Shown: positions 11,901 through 39,607, counted from the stretch's first letter. The stretch: 64,000 bases of DNA from Diadophis punctatus similis (GCA_023053685.1 JALIGW010000002.1:171459430-171523429); one strand, 5' to 3'. Notes: a model not told the origin generated them from the letters alone. Numbers and translations are program-made.

Positions 11901-14093
11901 ATGGATGTGCACGGCTGCAAAGGTTTAGTTTCTTATTTGAACTTTTAATCTATTTTCTTTTATCTATGGCATAAGGTTGTGTATTCCCAAGTAAGCATGC
12001 TCAGTGTCAAGACACAGACTACTCCCTTGAGAATAACATTCTGATTTACATGAATTTAAAACATGAGTATTTTCTTTCTTTCTTTCATTAGGAAATCCAT
12101 TACTTATCAAGCACAGCATAGCAGTGAGCATGTGGAATAAATTTTAGCTATGGTGTTTTCACTAGGAATAAATTTTACTTTTTCACTGGGAAGAAATGTT
12201 AGCTATGAATTTTATATATAATCAATCAACAACCAAACTCAGAGACCACCAAGGACACCCCCTCCCCCAAGTTCAACCCTGATCTACAATATTCTCTTCT
12301 ATTGGTATGAATTTTTCACCAGCAATAGTACACAAACATCTGAAGGGGATTCTGGGAAGTCTATTCAATAGAGGGAATTAAACTTAGTTGTGTACAGGTT
12401 GAACTTTTTATGAAAATACACTAGCAAGATCCAACAAAAAATAAATAAATTGTAATTGTGATTAAAATTAAAATTGTGTTGTGTGATTAAATCAAGGTTA
12501 GGGAAGCCTGATTTACTATCATGTGTTAATAGGTAAATTAGTTCTATACATCAAATTAGGGTTTGATGTGTGTGTGTGTAGTATACTTGTTGTATAGTTA
12601 TACATGTTTACACAGATCCTTTTGGTTTTTACTAACCTGAATATTTTGAATTATCTTTAAACTCGGCCATCTCAGTGCTCATCCAGAAGTTAAAATAATT
12701 TCTGGTTAAGAAGCCTGAGTCCCAACACTAATCCTTGAAGAATGCCAGTTCTTTCAGCTTTGAATTTTTTAAAATTTAATTTCTGTTTTTAACCAGTTAA
12801 GAATCCATGACAGGACACACTATCTTTTCCAATTTCTTCTAAGTTTACTCATGAATGTTAGATGAGAAACTTTGAAAATCTACATACACAGTCCACTGCA
12901 TGCATTGTCTTCTGCTAAAAATATGGCCAAGTGGCATAATCTGAGGCATGCCAAAATGGACCTGGAGAGCCATTTGCCCTGGGATATCTCTGCTTCACCA
13001 TTCCCTATAGTTCTTTTGGGGCTTTCAAACTAGAGTCTATTGAGATTAGAAAGTTCATTCCAGAGACAAATGCTGGGTTTCCTTCTTTGAAGCTGGATCC
13101 CCCCTATGCTGAGTTTGGAGGGAAAATCCTTGGGGAGTATTCTGGCATCCAACCTCATGATGAAATCTATGGGTTTCAACTGCAAGTAGGTGGATTCACT
13201 ATGAAAGTTACTTGACAGCAAGATGGGCGACATATACAATTTTAATATATAAATAATATAAAAATAAGTGAGTTTTTTACTTGGTGAACTATAATTTTAC
13301 TTAATGAACACTATCATTTTATTTCTGTTTAACTGGTTTAATTGTAATGTCTACGGTTTGAGATCTTTTTATGTCTGCATGTGTTGAAAGTATTGAATTA
13401 TAGCAAAGTATCATTGAAAAGTATCAAAAATTATTTTGTGTATTTTTAAATTAGATCAATAAGGAACTTCCATCAAATGGAAGATATGCTGGGCTATCAA
13501 TTTCAATGTCTTCAACCAGCATGATTATACAGGCTGTGGATGATGGGAACTATAATCTGAACACATCTGTGGAGTCCTATATTGAGGAAGGGCGATCTAG
13601 ATAGTAATGTAGCTATAAAGGAAGACAAAGAGGTTCAAGAGGTTTTTTTTTATTCCCATGCTCTTAATTTTCAAAAAAAAAATCACGAAAACATAACTTA
13701 TAAAACAATATATATACTGCATCCTCCACAACAGCATTATTGAAACATCCAGCCTAACAGTTACCACAGGTGGGATACACTGGGAAAGAAGTACCTTGTG
13801 CATTTTATATTATGTTTCTTTGTCATCTACAGGTAATAAGTATCAACAGGAAGAAGCAACAAGTATGTCTGCGAGAAAACTTCATATGTGTTTTGTATGC
13901 GTATTAATATTTAAAGATCATATCTATCATTTTCATATTTTTAAAAAAATTTCCAACAAAAAAATCCTTTTAAGTATTATCTACACTTAACACATAACAT
14001 CTTTTAAAAGATTTCTTGTCTGGGTTCCTTACTTGTATTGATTCATCTAAATCCAAAGCTGGAGAAACAAAGTAATTTAATCCCCCACCCCAA
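8952..14093. other. AT-rich DNA downstream of PITX1
   Basis: About 5.1 kb between the L2 element and the predicted PITX1 3' end. I see no coding exon, tRNA or intact element. Around 12220-12310 there is a block (atcaatcaacaaccaaactcagag...) that looks like a dispersed repeat but could not be assigned. The 60-90 codon open frames have no recognisable domains. Confidence 0.55.
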
Positions 14094-14094
14094 A

Positions 14095-14135
14095 TTTATT
14101 TTACCCATCCACGAGGTGACTTCCTCTCCTTTATT
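14095..14135 (-). promoter_or_regulatory. PITX1: Candidate PITX1 poly(A) signals
   Basis: Two aataaa hexamers on the minus strand (tttatt on the plus strand at 14130-14135 and 14095-14100) are the first canonical signals found downstream of the PITX1 stop codon. They imply a 3' UTR of roughly 1.0 kb. An attaaa variant lies at 14222-14227. Which one is used cannot be told from sequence. Confidence 0.45.
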
Positions 14136-15144
14136 TAAGATGCAGTATTTTCCGATGCTCCTTTTCATGTCTTTTTTCTTTCTTAATATTTCCCCTAAGA
14201 TTCTCTACGAGAATCCTTTCCTTTAATTTTTAAATTAAAAAAAACTCCTTTAAATAAGGACGGACGATAATTTGATTATCAGGGTAAGACTCTGAAAGGG
14301 AAGGAGGGTGGGGAGGGTCTCTATAAAGATCCTTTTTTTTTTTGAAGAGAGACTAGACTAGAGGGATTCCGTATTGCAGGCTTGATAGAGAATGAAGAGG
14401 TAGGAAAAGGAACCTTTTCAGCCGCGAACTTGTACTTCTGGGAACGGTAGGATCTCCCCCCAGACGCTTCCAGCTTGAGGAACAAAATCCCGTCGAGAGT
14501 CAAACGCACTGGAGAACCGCCGCCTATTCAACGGCGAAGCGCAAGGGAAAAGCGAAGCTAGAGCGCCTCGGAGAAGCGGGTCCGCCCCGCGGCTGCGGCT
14601 TTGGCTCGGAGGGTTCCGTCCTTCCGCTTTGCACCGGCGAACCCTCCCCGTCGAACGATCCCCGTCCCGCCCAGCCGGAAAGGAGCGAACCCGGAGCCAC
14701 GCCTCCTTTCCTCACCAAAGGGGAGCACCGCCCCCCCACCCGAAGGGCGCTCGGAGCTCATCAGCAACGTCACTCTTCCGTCCCTCTGCCCCCCCCCCCC
14801 TTCACTCTCACACACACGCCTCCACTGTTACCGTATCTTCTGGTCGTATAAAGTGGACGATTGTTAGGAAGGAAAGTCCTGTGCAAGTTCAAGTAAACAC
14901 GCATACAAAACCCGCATCATCCAGAGGAGAAAATTAAAAAGAAACAAAAAAAAAAAAAACCATTGCAACTCATCCCTGTGTTTTAGGTCCGATCGGGCCC
15001 GTCCCTCTCTCTTTCTCTCTCTCTCCCCGCCAGCCACGGCTCTTCCGTCCATCTGCCCTCTCGCCCGTCCTCCCCATTCCTCCTCCGGCGCGTTTCCCTG
15101 CCCCTGAGCGCAGCCGCGGTCCCTTTTCAGGAGGCGGAGGCCGG
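14095..15144 (-). other. PITX1: PITX1 3' untranslated region (predicted)
   Basis: Sequence between the PITX1 stop codon and the first canonical poly(A) signals. The part next to the stop (about 14400-15140) is GC-rich, the distal part AT-rich. It includes a run of A on the plus strand at 14948-14960 (T-run in the transcript). Frames on either strand here have no recognisable product. Confidence 0.5.
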
Positions 15145-30957
<15,813 letters not shown>

Positions 30958-30989
30958 CTACCAAGCTAGAGAGAATGATAGCGAGAGGC

Positions 30990-31030
30990 TGCCGGAGACG
31001 GTTCCACCGAAGTCCGCTTTATTTATATTA
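30990..31030 (-). promoter_or_regulatory. PITX1: Predicted PITX1 core promoter (TATA-like box)
   Basis: On the minus strand tataaataaag lies at 31027-31017, about 165-175 bp upstream of the PITX1 ATG. Transcription would start near 30995 and give a 5' UTR of about 145 nt. The surrounding 30.5-31.5 kb is GC- and CpG-rich, as expected for a developmental promoter. The start site is inferred. Confidence 0.45.
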
Positions 31031-31260
31031 TTTTTAAATTTAATTTTAAATCCACTAAGATTCGGGCTTGGCTGACTGTAGGACAGGCACCGCCGAGCTT
31101 CCTAGCGGTCCGACTTCCCGGGGAAAGAGGCAACGGCGCCCCCCTTCTAGGTAGCGCGCGGGAGGGGGGGGCGAGGAAACCAGGCGAGTCGCTTGGGGTG
31201 GCCGAGATTCAAGTGACCTGCCCTGGAACGAACGCCTGAAAGTTGAAGCAAGACTCCGCC

Positions 31261-31325
31261 CCTTCTTTCTTCCTTTCCTCCCTCCCTCCTTCCCTCCTCC
31301 CTCCCTCCCTTCCCTTCCCTCCCCG
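31261..31325. repeat. Polypyrimidine (TCCC)n-rich tract
   Basis: Near-continuous C/T tract (ccttctttcttcctttcctccctccctcc...) about 260 bp upstream of the predicted transcription start. Confidence 0.85.
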
Positions 31326-31479
31326 CCCCCACCCGCCTAGGAAAGTTCAAAACCTCCCCGTCCTCCTGGCTACTAGATCTCGTCCTCCGAGCGCTCTCCT
31401 TCGCCTAATGGAGCCTCCTGCGAGCTCTCGGTCCCTTGCGAGCGAGAGCGTCCGAGGGTGGGCTTCGCGCATTGGTTTA

Positions 31480-31585
31480 CAGGAGTCCCCAAACTTGGCA
31501 ACTTTAAGACTTGTGGACTTCAACTCCCAGAATTCCGGGAGTTGAAGTCCACAAGTCTTAAAGTTGCCAAGTTTGAAGACCTCTG
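31480..31585 (+). mobile_element. Palindromic hAT-like MITE, PITX1 promoter-proximal
   Basis: A 106-bp element that is almost one perfect inverted repeat: CAGGAGTCCCCAAACTTGGC... to ...CCAAGTTTGAAGACCTCTG, with arms of about 50 bp. CAG...CTG ends and this terminal sequence fit the hAT (Charlie-like) pattern. The flanks ttggttta and ggttaaag are only partly alike, so the target duplication is unclear. It lies about 480 bp upstream of the predicted PITX1 start and could fold into a long hairpin. Confidence 0.8.
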
Positions 31586-32457
31586 GGTTAAAGGGACCGC
31601 TCCCGCTCCGCGTCGGCTTCTCCTTCCCTTGCAGCACAATCCCCCCCCCCCCACGCCGCTGAAAAGCCGAGTTTCAGAAACGAGGCTCTTCTCACCAAAG
31701 CAGTTTAATCCCCCCCTCTCTTTGCTTCTCTCCCCCCCCTCACCCCGCTCCAGACGGTGTGGTTCATTCCAAGGTCCGCTTCAGGCAAGGGGACTTCTGT
31801 CACTGAAATAACCAGAATGGGGGGGAGTGGGGGGGCGGAAGAGGAGATCGCTTACTCGAGAAGGGTTTCTATGGAAATGCGCCTTATTGGAGCGATCATT
31901 CACTCGCCTATTCCTCCCGGCCAATTTTAGCCAGAAAAGCAATTTGTATCCATCTACGTCCTACATAGAAAAGCTTCGCTAGTGGTTGCTGTGGAAGTCT
32001 CCAGGCTCAGGATGGATGTCACTTCTGGGACTGATGGGGCTTAATTGCAGTGAATATGTGCAAGGTCGGCCTTCTATTCCACTGTTCAGCTACGGGACTC
32101 GTGCAGAGTGCAATCCTAAATGCATTTACTAAAAGACCACAGGACGTGTTTCCGAAGAAGCCAGCAAAAAAGTCAAACTCTTTCAGTGATTGCACGTGTA
32201 CTCAAGATTTGGAATAAGTCAGCCAAGTCTTTCCACATTCACGCAGAAGGATTTTTCGTTCCGGCCAATAGGGCTTACTTCGGAGAGCCTTTTAGTAAAT
32301 GTAATGCGACCGATTTTTGAGTTAGACGTGCAACTTAATAAACTACATCAGAGCTTAGAAGCAAACTGCCCGGAAGTACTGTAAGCGGGGTATATTCTGT
32401 TCGAAAAGCTACGAGGATTTGTGTGTGTGTGTGTGTGTGAAAAACTAATAATGCATT

Positions 32458-32712
32458 TGCAGATTGGTTGGCATGCCTTCTTATGGGGGGACACCTATAA
32501 AACACACACATATTTCCGGCCACATTATATAAGAAAGAACTTATTAGATACATGGTTAACAATAAGGAAGGATCATTATAGAAGTGTTCCAAAATGGATA
32601 TCACCAACTGAAGCAATTATATACCCGAACCTCTTAGATGTAAATAAGATTATAACTTATCAACAACTCCTAGATGAACACAATGAGATGTTCTCGAAAC
32701 AAGAACTCAAAG
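32458..32712 (+). mobile_element. L1 ORF2 fragment with 16-bp target duplication
   Basis: Translated on the plus strand it gives an L1 ORF2 C-terminal piece (HYIRKNLLDTWLTIRK, VPKWISPTEAIIYPN, ITYQQLLDE, KQELKE). The 255 bp are flanked by the perfect repeat aaactaataatgcatt at 32442-32457 and 32713-32728. No 3' UTR or poly(A) follows; the L1 sequence stops in an A-rich spot (caaagaaa). Confidence 0.75.
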
Positions 32713-33270
32713 AAACTAATAATGCATTATCAATGCTTCTCCCAATTTTAGGAGGGGGGGGGAACAGCTCAAACATTTGAACAGCCCAGAGTGGATCTCC
32801 CCTTTGCCTCCTGCTAATTTTCTGGTGGCCCGCAAATGCTGGCTCAGGGAAATTTTCCCGCAGTTCTGAGTTTGGGAAGAGGAAATATAATATAGCACGA
32901 TAGATTGAGAAGTGTTGGTCTTCACACGGATCCCTGCCTGGTGTCTTTGGACGGGGAAATCGAGACTTCAGGCCTCAGCGCTTTAACCACATCCCTTGGC
33001 TTCTCCGAGTCTAACTGGAATATTTTTTTTCAAACCAAAGTGGAACTGCATCTACTATTTTGTTTAAAACAAACAACAACAACAACCAGGAGTTTTTAGG
33101 TGTCGTTATAAACAACTAAGTAAGGTGCCTCCTCCGTTAATATTATTGACGGTCTTAGTGAAGAGCCACCAGATCGTCTTCTTTTTAAATCTCATCTGGG
33201 TCATGGAAGACCATGTGCTTAAATTAGATTTTTCAGTTCTATAAATCTGGTGACCATGCGACAAATCCTT

Positions 33271-33301
33271 CGAAGTAAATGGGATCTGCCCATTTACTTC
33301 G
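33271..33301. repeat. 13-bp perfect inverted repeat, 5-nt loop
   Basis: cgaagtaaatggg, loop atctg, then its exact reverse complement. The motif resembles the gaagtaaatggga...tttacttc inverted repeats widespread in reptile DNA, of which worn halves appear at 54520-54545 and 32262-32275. Probably a mobile-element remnant. Confidence 0.8.
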
Positions 33302-34440
33302 CTCCCAAACGTGCAAAGTCCTATCTCTGGATTCCCGCGGAATTTCCACTCAAACCGCCTAGCTGCCATTTTAGGCTGCTTTCGCGATTCGCTTGTCACC
33401 CCCCACCCCCGCCTGCCTTCAACGGGAGCTTCGCCACAAACTTTTGGGTTATTTAGGTAACGCCGAGCCAACCCGAAAGCTGCCTGACCCCCCCCCCCCG
33501 CCCCCGCCTCGGCCACAAAGCAGTCGGCCGCAGGACCGACAACTTCAGGAGGAGAGCTCGGATCTCCGGAGCCGTTCCCACCGCTGTCCTGAGTGTAGTA
33601 GTTCAACACAGATCCTCCTCTCGGCTTTTGGGTTTCGCACTAGTGGTGGTGGGGCGGCCGGGCTGTGGGTGTGGACTCCAGGCCAAAGCGTTTGTCTCCG
33701 GCCTGACTTTCTACCCCTCTCTAAGCAAGCTGCTTGCAGGCTCCTCAATTTGTTCGCAGGGGCCAGGGGCGGCTCATCCCTCGAGTTCTGGCCACTGCGT
33801 GCTGGTTTCGCGTTCAACTCAGCCTGGAGGGCGGTGGGGGGGAAGAGACAGCCCTGGGGTTTAGACCCGGCCAGGGCGCAGCACAGCGAGGCGCATGCCT
33901 CTCAAACCCATGCCAAGCCGCCTTCCCTTTCCTTCTCTCCGGGGGGTCAGGCTTGGGACGCCGCTGCTACCTTACGACAGCATCGGCGAGAAGACCGACC
34001 ATATAAACCAGGGGTCCCCAAACTTGGCAACTTTAAGACTTGTGGACTTCAACTCCCAGAATTCTCCAGCCAGCATAGCTAGCTAGGAGTTGAAGTCTGC
34101 AAGTCTTAAAGTTGCCAAGTTTGAAGACCTCTGATTATAAACCGACCTCACCGCCTTTACGGTTCCCAACCTTGCAAGAGCCCAATCGCGAGGGCTGCGG
34201 CTCTCATCTGAGAAAGGCGGCTGGGCACATCTCTTGGCTTCTCCGGCCACCCGCAAGGTGGACGGAGCCTCCGGCAGAACCCGCCAGCCACGCTGTGGGG
34301 TGGGACGTCTCCTCTCTTCGTTGCTGTTCTGCCGCCGCTGCAGAGCGCTCTAAATTGCCGGTATAGAAATACCACGAAGGGTGCCTCGGGATCAGGTTTT
34401 CGGCCCACCGCCGCCCCGTTCCCCGGGGCTGTTGATTAGA
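33300..34440. promoter_or_regulatory. CpG-rich segment upstream of PITX1
   Basis: GC-rich with many CG dinucleotides by eye, interrupted by a MITE at 34009-34133. Its nature as a CpG island or promoter is inferred from composition only. Confidence 0.35.
34009..34133 (+). mobile_element. Palindromic hAT-like MITE
   Basis: 125 bp, CAGGGGTCCCCAAACTTGGC... to ...AGTTTGAAGACCTCTG, with the centre gccagcatagctagctagg. Flanked by atataaac on the left and attataaac on the right, an 8-bp duplication with one inserted base. Same family as copies at 24838, 31480, 40423 and 44516. Confidence 0.85.
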
Positions 34441-34484
34441 GCCCCCGGGAACGGGGAATAATTTTATTGGAGAATAAAATGATT

Positions 34485-34636
34485 CTTTTCTTTTATGTAC
34501 ACTGAGAGCATATGCACCAAAGACAAATTCCTTGTGTGTCCAATCACACTTGGCCAATAAAGAATTCTATTCTATTCTATTCTATTCTATTCTATTCTAT
34601 TCTATTCTATTCTATTCTATTCTATTCTATTCTATT
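34485..34636 (+). mobile_element. CR1-L3 (Snake1-type) LINE 3' end with expanded (ATTCT)n tail
   Basis: ttcttttatgtacactgagagcatatgcacc...cttggccaataaagaattctattctatt. Only about 80 bp of LINE remain, then about 14 ATTCT units (34565-34636). In snakes this LINE end is known to seed such microsatellites. Confidence 0.92.
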
Positions 34637-34639
34637 ATC

Positions 34640-36520
34640 GTGTTATCTATACTTTCCTTTAAAAATATATCTGTTTCGGATGATGACGTACAGAAAAGTC
34701 TTTTTTTGGGACCTAATGAAAACGGCATACAAGGCCCATTGTAAGGGAAGGGTTTAAAATACTATTTCAAAGAAAAACTCCCCCGTAGTTTCACAACTGC
34801 TTGGATAGTCCACAACTGTTGCCACTCGAACCGCCTCAAGGAGGACCGCCTTCAGAGGTTCGGTTCACACATCGTATTAAGCCGTGGCTTCTTTAACTGT
34901 GGTTCAGTGAATCAATCACAGTTGACACATTTATTCCACAAGAAGCTGTGCCATAAATTATGACTCATCAACCACAGTGGCAAGATTCCCTGAAGCATCT
35001 CTAAATAATAATAAGGAAGTGCATGTCATGTCATGGCACAGCAAGTTCTGTGAACATAGCTTTTGGGTTGAAGTCATATTAAGCGAGATGAACGTAGTTC
35101 CTATGGATATCGGTGGCTCTAAAATTACAGAGCAGCCCTTCATCAATTTCCATTGCACTGCTAATTTCTTATGATGTGTTGTCCAGCACCAAATACATTA
35201 ATTGGCAGGAAAGGCCAAAGGACCCGCGCTTGCTGGAAGCTTTCTCTTAACGGGCTTATTGGGGGGGGAGAGGACACATGGCCACTTCTGTTCTGAGAGT
35301 CTTTTTCCTTTCCAAGCCTGGAGCACTTGGCTGCAACTCTCCAGGGAGTGATGGCTCTGAAGAACTCGAGTTCTAAGGCTGCCAGGCAGGGGCAAACCTC
35401 AGGGTGATTCCCTCCCCCGCCCCACCCGAGTTTTAAAAGCTGCGAATTACAACCCGGTTCTGCACGTGCAAAACAGACTAAAAGATTTCCGGAAGGTCAG
35501 GTGAATTTCTCTATCTGCCTCTTCTGGACCTGGGACGGCGTCGTGTTCAGACCGCATTTCCGGGGTGGAGAAATGCAACGGATGGAGTTTTACACAGAGG
35601 GAGGGAAGGGTGAGGAGGATCCTTTACTCGAGAAGCCAACTTCTGTTCGTCCCATTCTTTGAACCCGCTCTCCTTGAGCTTCTGCAGCATTCTCTCTTCC
35701 CCACCCCGCGCGAGGGCTCAGGATGGAGGGCGGCCGGGCTGATTTTTCTCGCGCCCACCGCAAAACAAACGGCTTTTTGGAGAGCGCAGTTGAGAGCTAG
35801 TTGAGATTCCCACCGTAACTCCTAAACCAGGAGCCTTTGTAGGCTCTCTCCACGTTCCCCTTTCCCACGAGGAGAAATCCGAGGAAATCTGTTGCCTGGA
35901 CCACTCGGGTATCAAGGGTCAAAGGTGGTTCCACAGTTGTCCCCAGAGTTCGCCTCGGAAATTGGATTCCCCTCCAACTGATCAAGTGAAGGAATTAAAC
36001 AACCCCCCCCCCATTTCTTCTGACAGTCATTCCTGCACTTTAAGGTTCAAATCAATTCAAATCCAATTCAAATCCAGACTTTCTGAGCGAGCTAAGAAGC
36101 CCCTTTAAACTATAAATAAATACAGCAGTTAAGTCGAACTCGGCTCAGAAGTCCCCAGAACGGTGCTGCAGCGACGGGCAAAGAGCATTAATCGGGGTGG
36201 GTGGAGAACCTGAAGCCCTTCAGATGCTGGTCAACCACCACTTCCAGCAGCGCCACCTGGCAAGGGAATGGGGACCGTGGGGCGCAAAATCTCTACCTCA
36301 TCCTCTTTGCCCTTTTGATAAAGCACCAGGAAGATCTTGCCCCACTAGCGTGATTTTATTCCTGGCAGCTTCTGCTCTCTCGCTCTCTCCCCTCATTCTC
36401 TCTCTCTTCCACCCCCACTCACTTACACCCCATCCCATGTTCAGGCTCCAAAAGGTGACCTATGAACTTTAACGCTGCCTAATATTTGTCTATACTGAGC
36501 TCAGAGACAAGGAAAACCAC
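34640..36520. other. PITX1 upstream flank, no gene recognised
   Basis: Moderately GC-rich single-copy-looking DNA. A segment at about 34860-34985 (acacatcg...cacagttgacacatttat...accacagtgg) and one at 22440-22620 share cacag/ctgtgg inverted motifs and may be a DNA-transposon remnant, but I could not define its ends. Confidence 0.4.
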
Positions 36521-36522
36521 TG

Positions 36523-36601
36523 GGGAGGAGGAGGAGGAGGAGGAGGAGGAGGAGGAGGAGGAGGAGGAGGAGGAGGAGGAGGAGGAGGAGGAGGAGGAGG
36601 A
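36523..36601. repeat. (GGA)n microsatellite
   Basis: About 26 uninterrupted GGA units; the poly-Glu frame across it is an artefact. Confidence 0.97.
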
Positions 36602-36609
36602 GAAACGAT

Positions 36610-37317
36610 TCCTCCGACTGAAGTACTCAAATAATCAACAAACCCACCCACCCAACGTCAGTTTCGGTTAAACAAGCTCCCAAAGTCCAGTTATTTCACC
36701 CTGGTCTTATTAAACCTCCTCTACTACACCCCCCACCCCCCAAAAAAGAATAAGTGGGAAATACGTCAAACAAAGACTGAAGGTTGGGACACAAGGTTAC
36801 CACAGAGTCATCACAATTTTCATGAAAGACCCCAACTTTACAGTGGCTGCTTTCAACACAACCAATGGAACTGGATTAGGGTTAGATTCTTCTTTAGTGT
36901 TTCGGTTTTATTTTGTGAGTGTTATTTTAGGAAGTGGCTTACTATATTGAGGAAATCCAGAAAATGGAATTAATTCAGGAACCTAGTTAGGGTTCTAGCC
37001 TACATTGTGTGCCAACAGTCAGGGTTGGTCTTTGGGGTATGTCGAGGCTCCTTTCAGTAAATGCAGCAGAGCCCCTCCAACATACAGTAGCTGCCTTGTT
37101 ACATCAAGGCATAATAATAACCTTTTGGAATAAGAATCTTTTGCTTTGAAGAGGAAGGTGGGGGAAGGCCAAACCTGTTACCTAACTGTATCACAAATTA
37201 AGCCCGTGGTGCTCTGACTGCTACGGTGAATAACTTTTCTGAAATGTCATTTGGGAATGCAGCAGAAGACACCAAAGGCTTTTTGGATTTTAGAAACCAG
37301 AAAAGCAGCAAGCTGGA

Positions 37318-37368
<51 letters not shown>

Positions 37369-37443
37369 GAAGGAAGGAAGGAAGGAAGGAAGGAAGGAAG
37401 GAAGGAAGGAAGGAAGGAAGGAAGGAAGGAAGGAAGGAAGGAA

Positions 37444-37505
<62 letters not shown>

Positions 37506-39360
37506 GAAACCCAACAGAAGGTTTTGCAGCACAACTACAATGTTGCACAACTTTCTCCTGACGTTCAGACAGACTTTATTTCCTCTTCCTCTCCTCAGAG
37601 GATGCTGCTGTTTTCACGAACACTTGTATCTTTGCCAGCAGACCAAATGTCCGGAGGCCTTTGTTCTCCAGCTTGCGTTGGCAGATGCCTTCCAGGCCGG
37701 TAAACACAGGATCAAGCCACAGTCATATATCTCCTTTTCTTGGAGAAAGTCCCATTGCAATGAATGGGGGCTCTCTTGGGAAGAGACAACGTTGGGATTC
37801 ATCTGTGCCAAGTTGCAGTTCTATCATTTGCTTTTGCATCAGGCCGAATGGCAAAGTAACAAAAATGCCCCTAAGCAGGTTCAGCGTGCCCTTCCTTTGC
37901 CAGCTTTAACCAGCAGGGAAAACAAACCGATGAGACTCCTGTTATTGTTGAAGCTACTTCCCAGGAGCGCTGCTATCCGGGAGAGACAAATTTCCTCTCT
38001 CTGGGTTACAGCTTCCAGGGCAACTCTCTCGCTCCCTTGTCCTCCCCTCCCCTCCCACGTTGGAAAGAAGGAACTTTAATTCTTCTTATTTTTCCACTCA
38101 CCCTGTTTTCCATTCAGAACAGAAAATAAATGGCGGTTCTAAGCATGGCCTTTCCAGGAAACACAACCTCGATCCTCGGGGCTATCTGAGGGAATCAAGC
38201 TGTACCTGTCTTCTGCTCCTTTCTCTCAACTCCAGGCTGCGAAACTGGCCTGGCTCACCTGTTCGTTTGGGGGGGGGGAGAAGCAGATCTCAGGGCCAAG
38301 CGGCAGCCTGGGCTGTGGACGAAGGTGGAGCGAGCCAAGGAGAAGGCAACAGGGACTGTTGGGGAGAAAGGCCCTGATATAGGAAGGAAACAGCCTTGAG
38401 AGGGTTCCAGTTCAGGGATAGAAAGAGCCAGGTGGAAAGATTGACTCCATCTAAAGCCAGGATGGCGTAGGAGGACCTAGCAACCACAAGTCCCTTACGT
38501 TACTTTGCCACTCAGGTCTGGCTGCCAGGTAAGAAGCGGTTCATCTGGATGTCCATGAGAGCAGGGTTGAGCAGTCGGTTCTGGATTTGCTTTTTCAAAG
38601 AGCTTTGTTAACTCTCAGTATTAAACTTCACCCAAGCACAGAGTCAAAGGGGGGATCAGGCATATATCTTACAACACAGGGGTGGATTGGGATACAGTAC
38701 ACTCTTCAACCAGGGCTCCTCTAATGGCTTTCAGTGATGCTTATTGCAGATGATGGGTATTCTAGGCCAATGTATCTGCAGGGCAACAGATTAAGAAACA
38801 GTTATGATTGGAGGAGTGGTCATTCAGACCTGATTTGAAATGAAGACGTTTCTTGTGGCCACTGTGAAACTGACTTTGAAGTTCAATCTTGGAGAGAAGA
38901 ATCGTTATGATCAGAGCGCCAATGAAAAAAGAGAGGGAATCATTTTTTTTAAAAAAAGTGAAACAACACGTTATGTTAGTGTCAAGTATCAATTCAGGCA
39001 TTTTTGCAATCAAAATAAACCCCAAAGAGGTTTATTTAAGAGCAAATGGCACTGAGCTCTGTGAGCTTTACTTTACAATACTTGTAATTCAAGTTTGCAG
39101 CCTGAATGTAGGGGTTGTTTTGTTTTGTTTTGGGTTTTGCTTTGTTTTGTTTTTGAAGAGGAAAGATTGTTTTAGTGAAATATAACAAAGGACCTAACTA
39201 TTGAAGATTTCCTCAGTTACTAGTGCGGTCTGCAAGACCGCCTGGGATTATTTAGGTGGGGAGAAAATCAATATTACTTGCAAGGCCAAGATATCTGGAC
39301 CAGTGCAGAAGGAGTAGGAAATGACTCTCTCAGCAATTACTGTATTCCCAAGTAATGGTA
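36610..39360. other. Non-coding upstream DNA with purine tract
   Basis: Contains the GAAA/GGAA tract (37316-37504) and otherwise no recognisable exon. A 179-codon frame at 37540-38079 has no visible domain and is not supported as a gene. Confidence 0.45.
37316..37504. repeat. (GAAA)n(GGAA)n(GAAA)n compound purine tract
   Basis: About 190 bp of pure purine on the plus strand: GAAA units, then about 17 GGAA units, then GAAA units again. The symmetric order is notable, and such tracts can form triplex structures. Frames on both strands are repeat artefacts. Confidence 0.97.
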
Positions 39361-39363
39361 GTT

Positions 39364-39607
39364 AATATAGCGATAGCAATAGCACTTAGACTGATATACT
39401 GCTTCAAAGGGCTTTACAGTCCTCTCTAAGCAGTTTACAGAGTCAGCATATTGCCCCCTGACAATCTGGGTCCTCATTTTATCGACCTCGGAAGGATGGA
39501 AGGCTGAGTCAACCTTGAGCCAGTGAGATTTGAACTGCTGAATTGCTGGCAGTCAGCATAATTAGCCTGCAATACTGCATTCTAACCACTGCGCCACCAA
39601 GACTCCT
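39364..39607 (-). mobile_element. tRNA-derived snake SINE
   Basis: On the minus strand it reads ttggtggcgcagtggttagaatgcagtattgcaggc (A box), a B box (agttcaaatctcactgg), then ggctcaaggttgactcagccttccatcc, ggtcgataaaatgaggacccagattgt and the tail agcactatgaagcagtatat-like with (GCTATT)n. The sequence matches the plus-strand copy at 43453-43698 over its full length. Confidence 0.85.

Larger units (their letters stand above)
31600..34000. other. PITX1 upstream flank, no gene recognised
   Basis: Apart from the L1 fragment at 32458-32712 and a 13-bp-arm hairpin at 33271-33301, no coding exon or known element is visible. From about 33300 the sequence becomes CpG-rich. The 167-codon minus-strand frame at 33609-33106 and the 229-codon plus-strand frame from 33393 have no recognisable domain and are probably composition artefacts. 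Confidence 0.5.

Noticed and set aside
33106..33609. 167-codon minus-strand frame
   Set aside because: No recognisable domain, lies in CpG-rich and unique DNA, no splice or promoter support.
37316..37504. CRISPR-like array from regular repetition
   Set aside because: Pure microsatellite without spacers, in a vertebrate genome.
37198..37703. Frames of poly-(KERK) and poly-(FLPS)
   Set aside because: Products of the GAAA/GGAA microsatellite.
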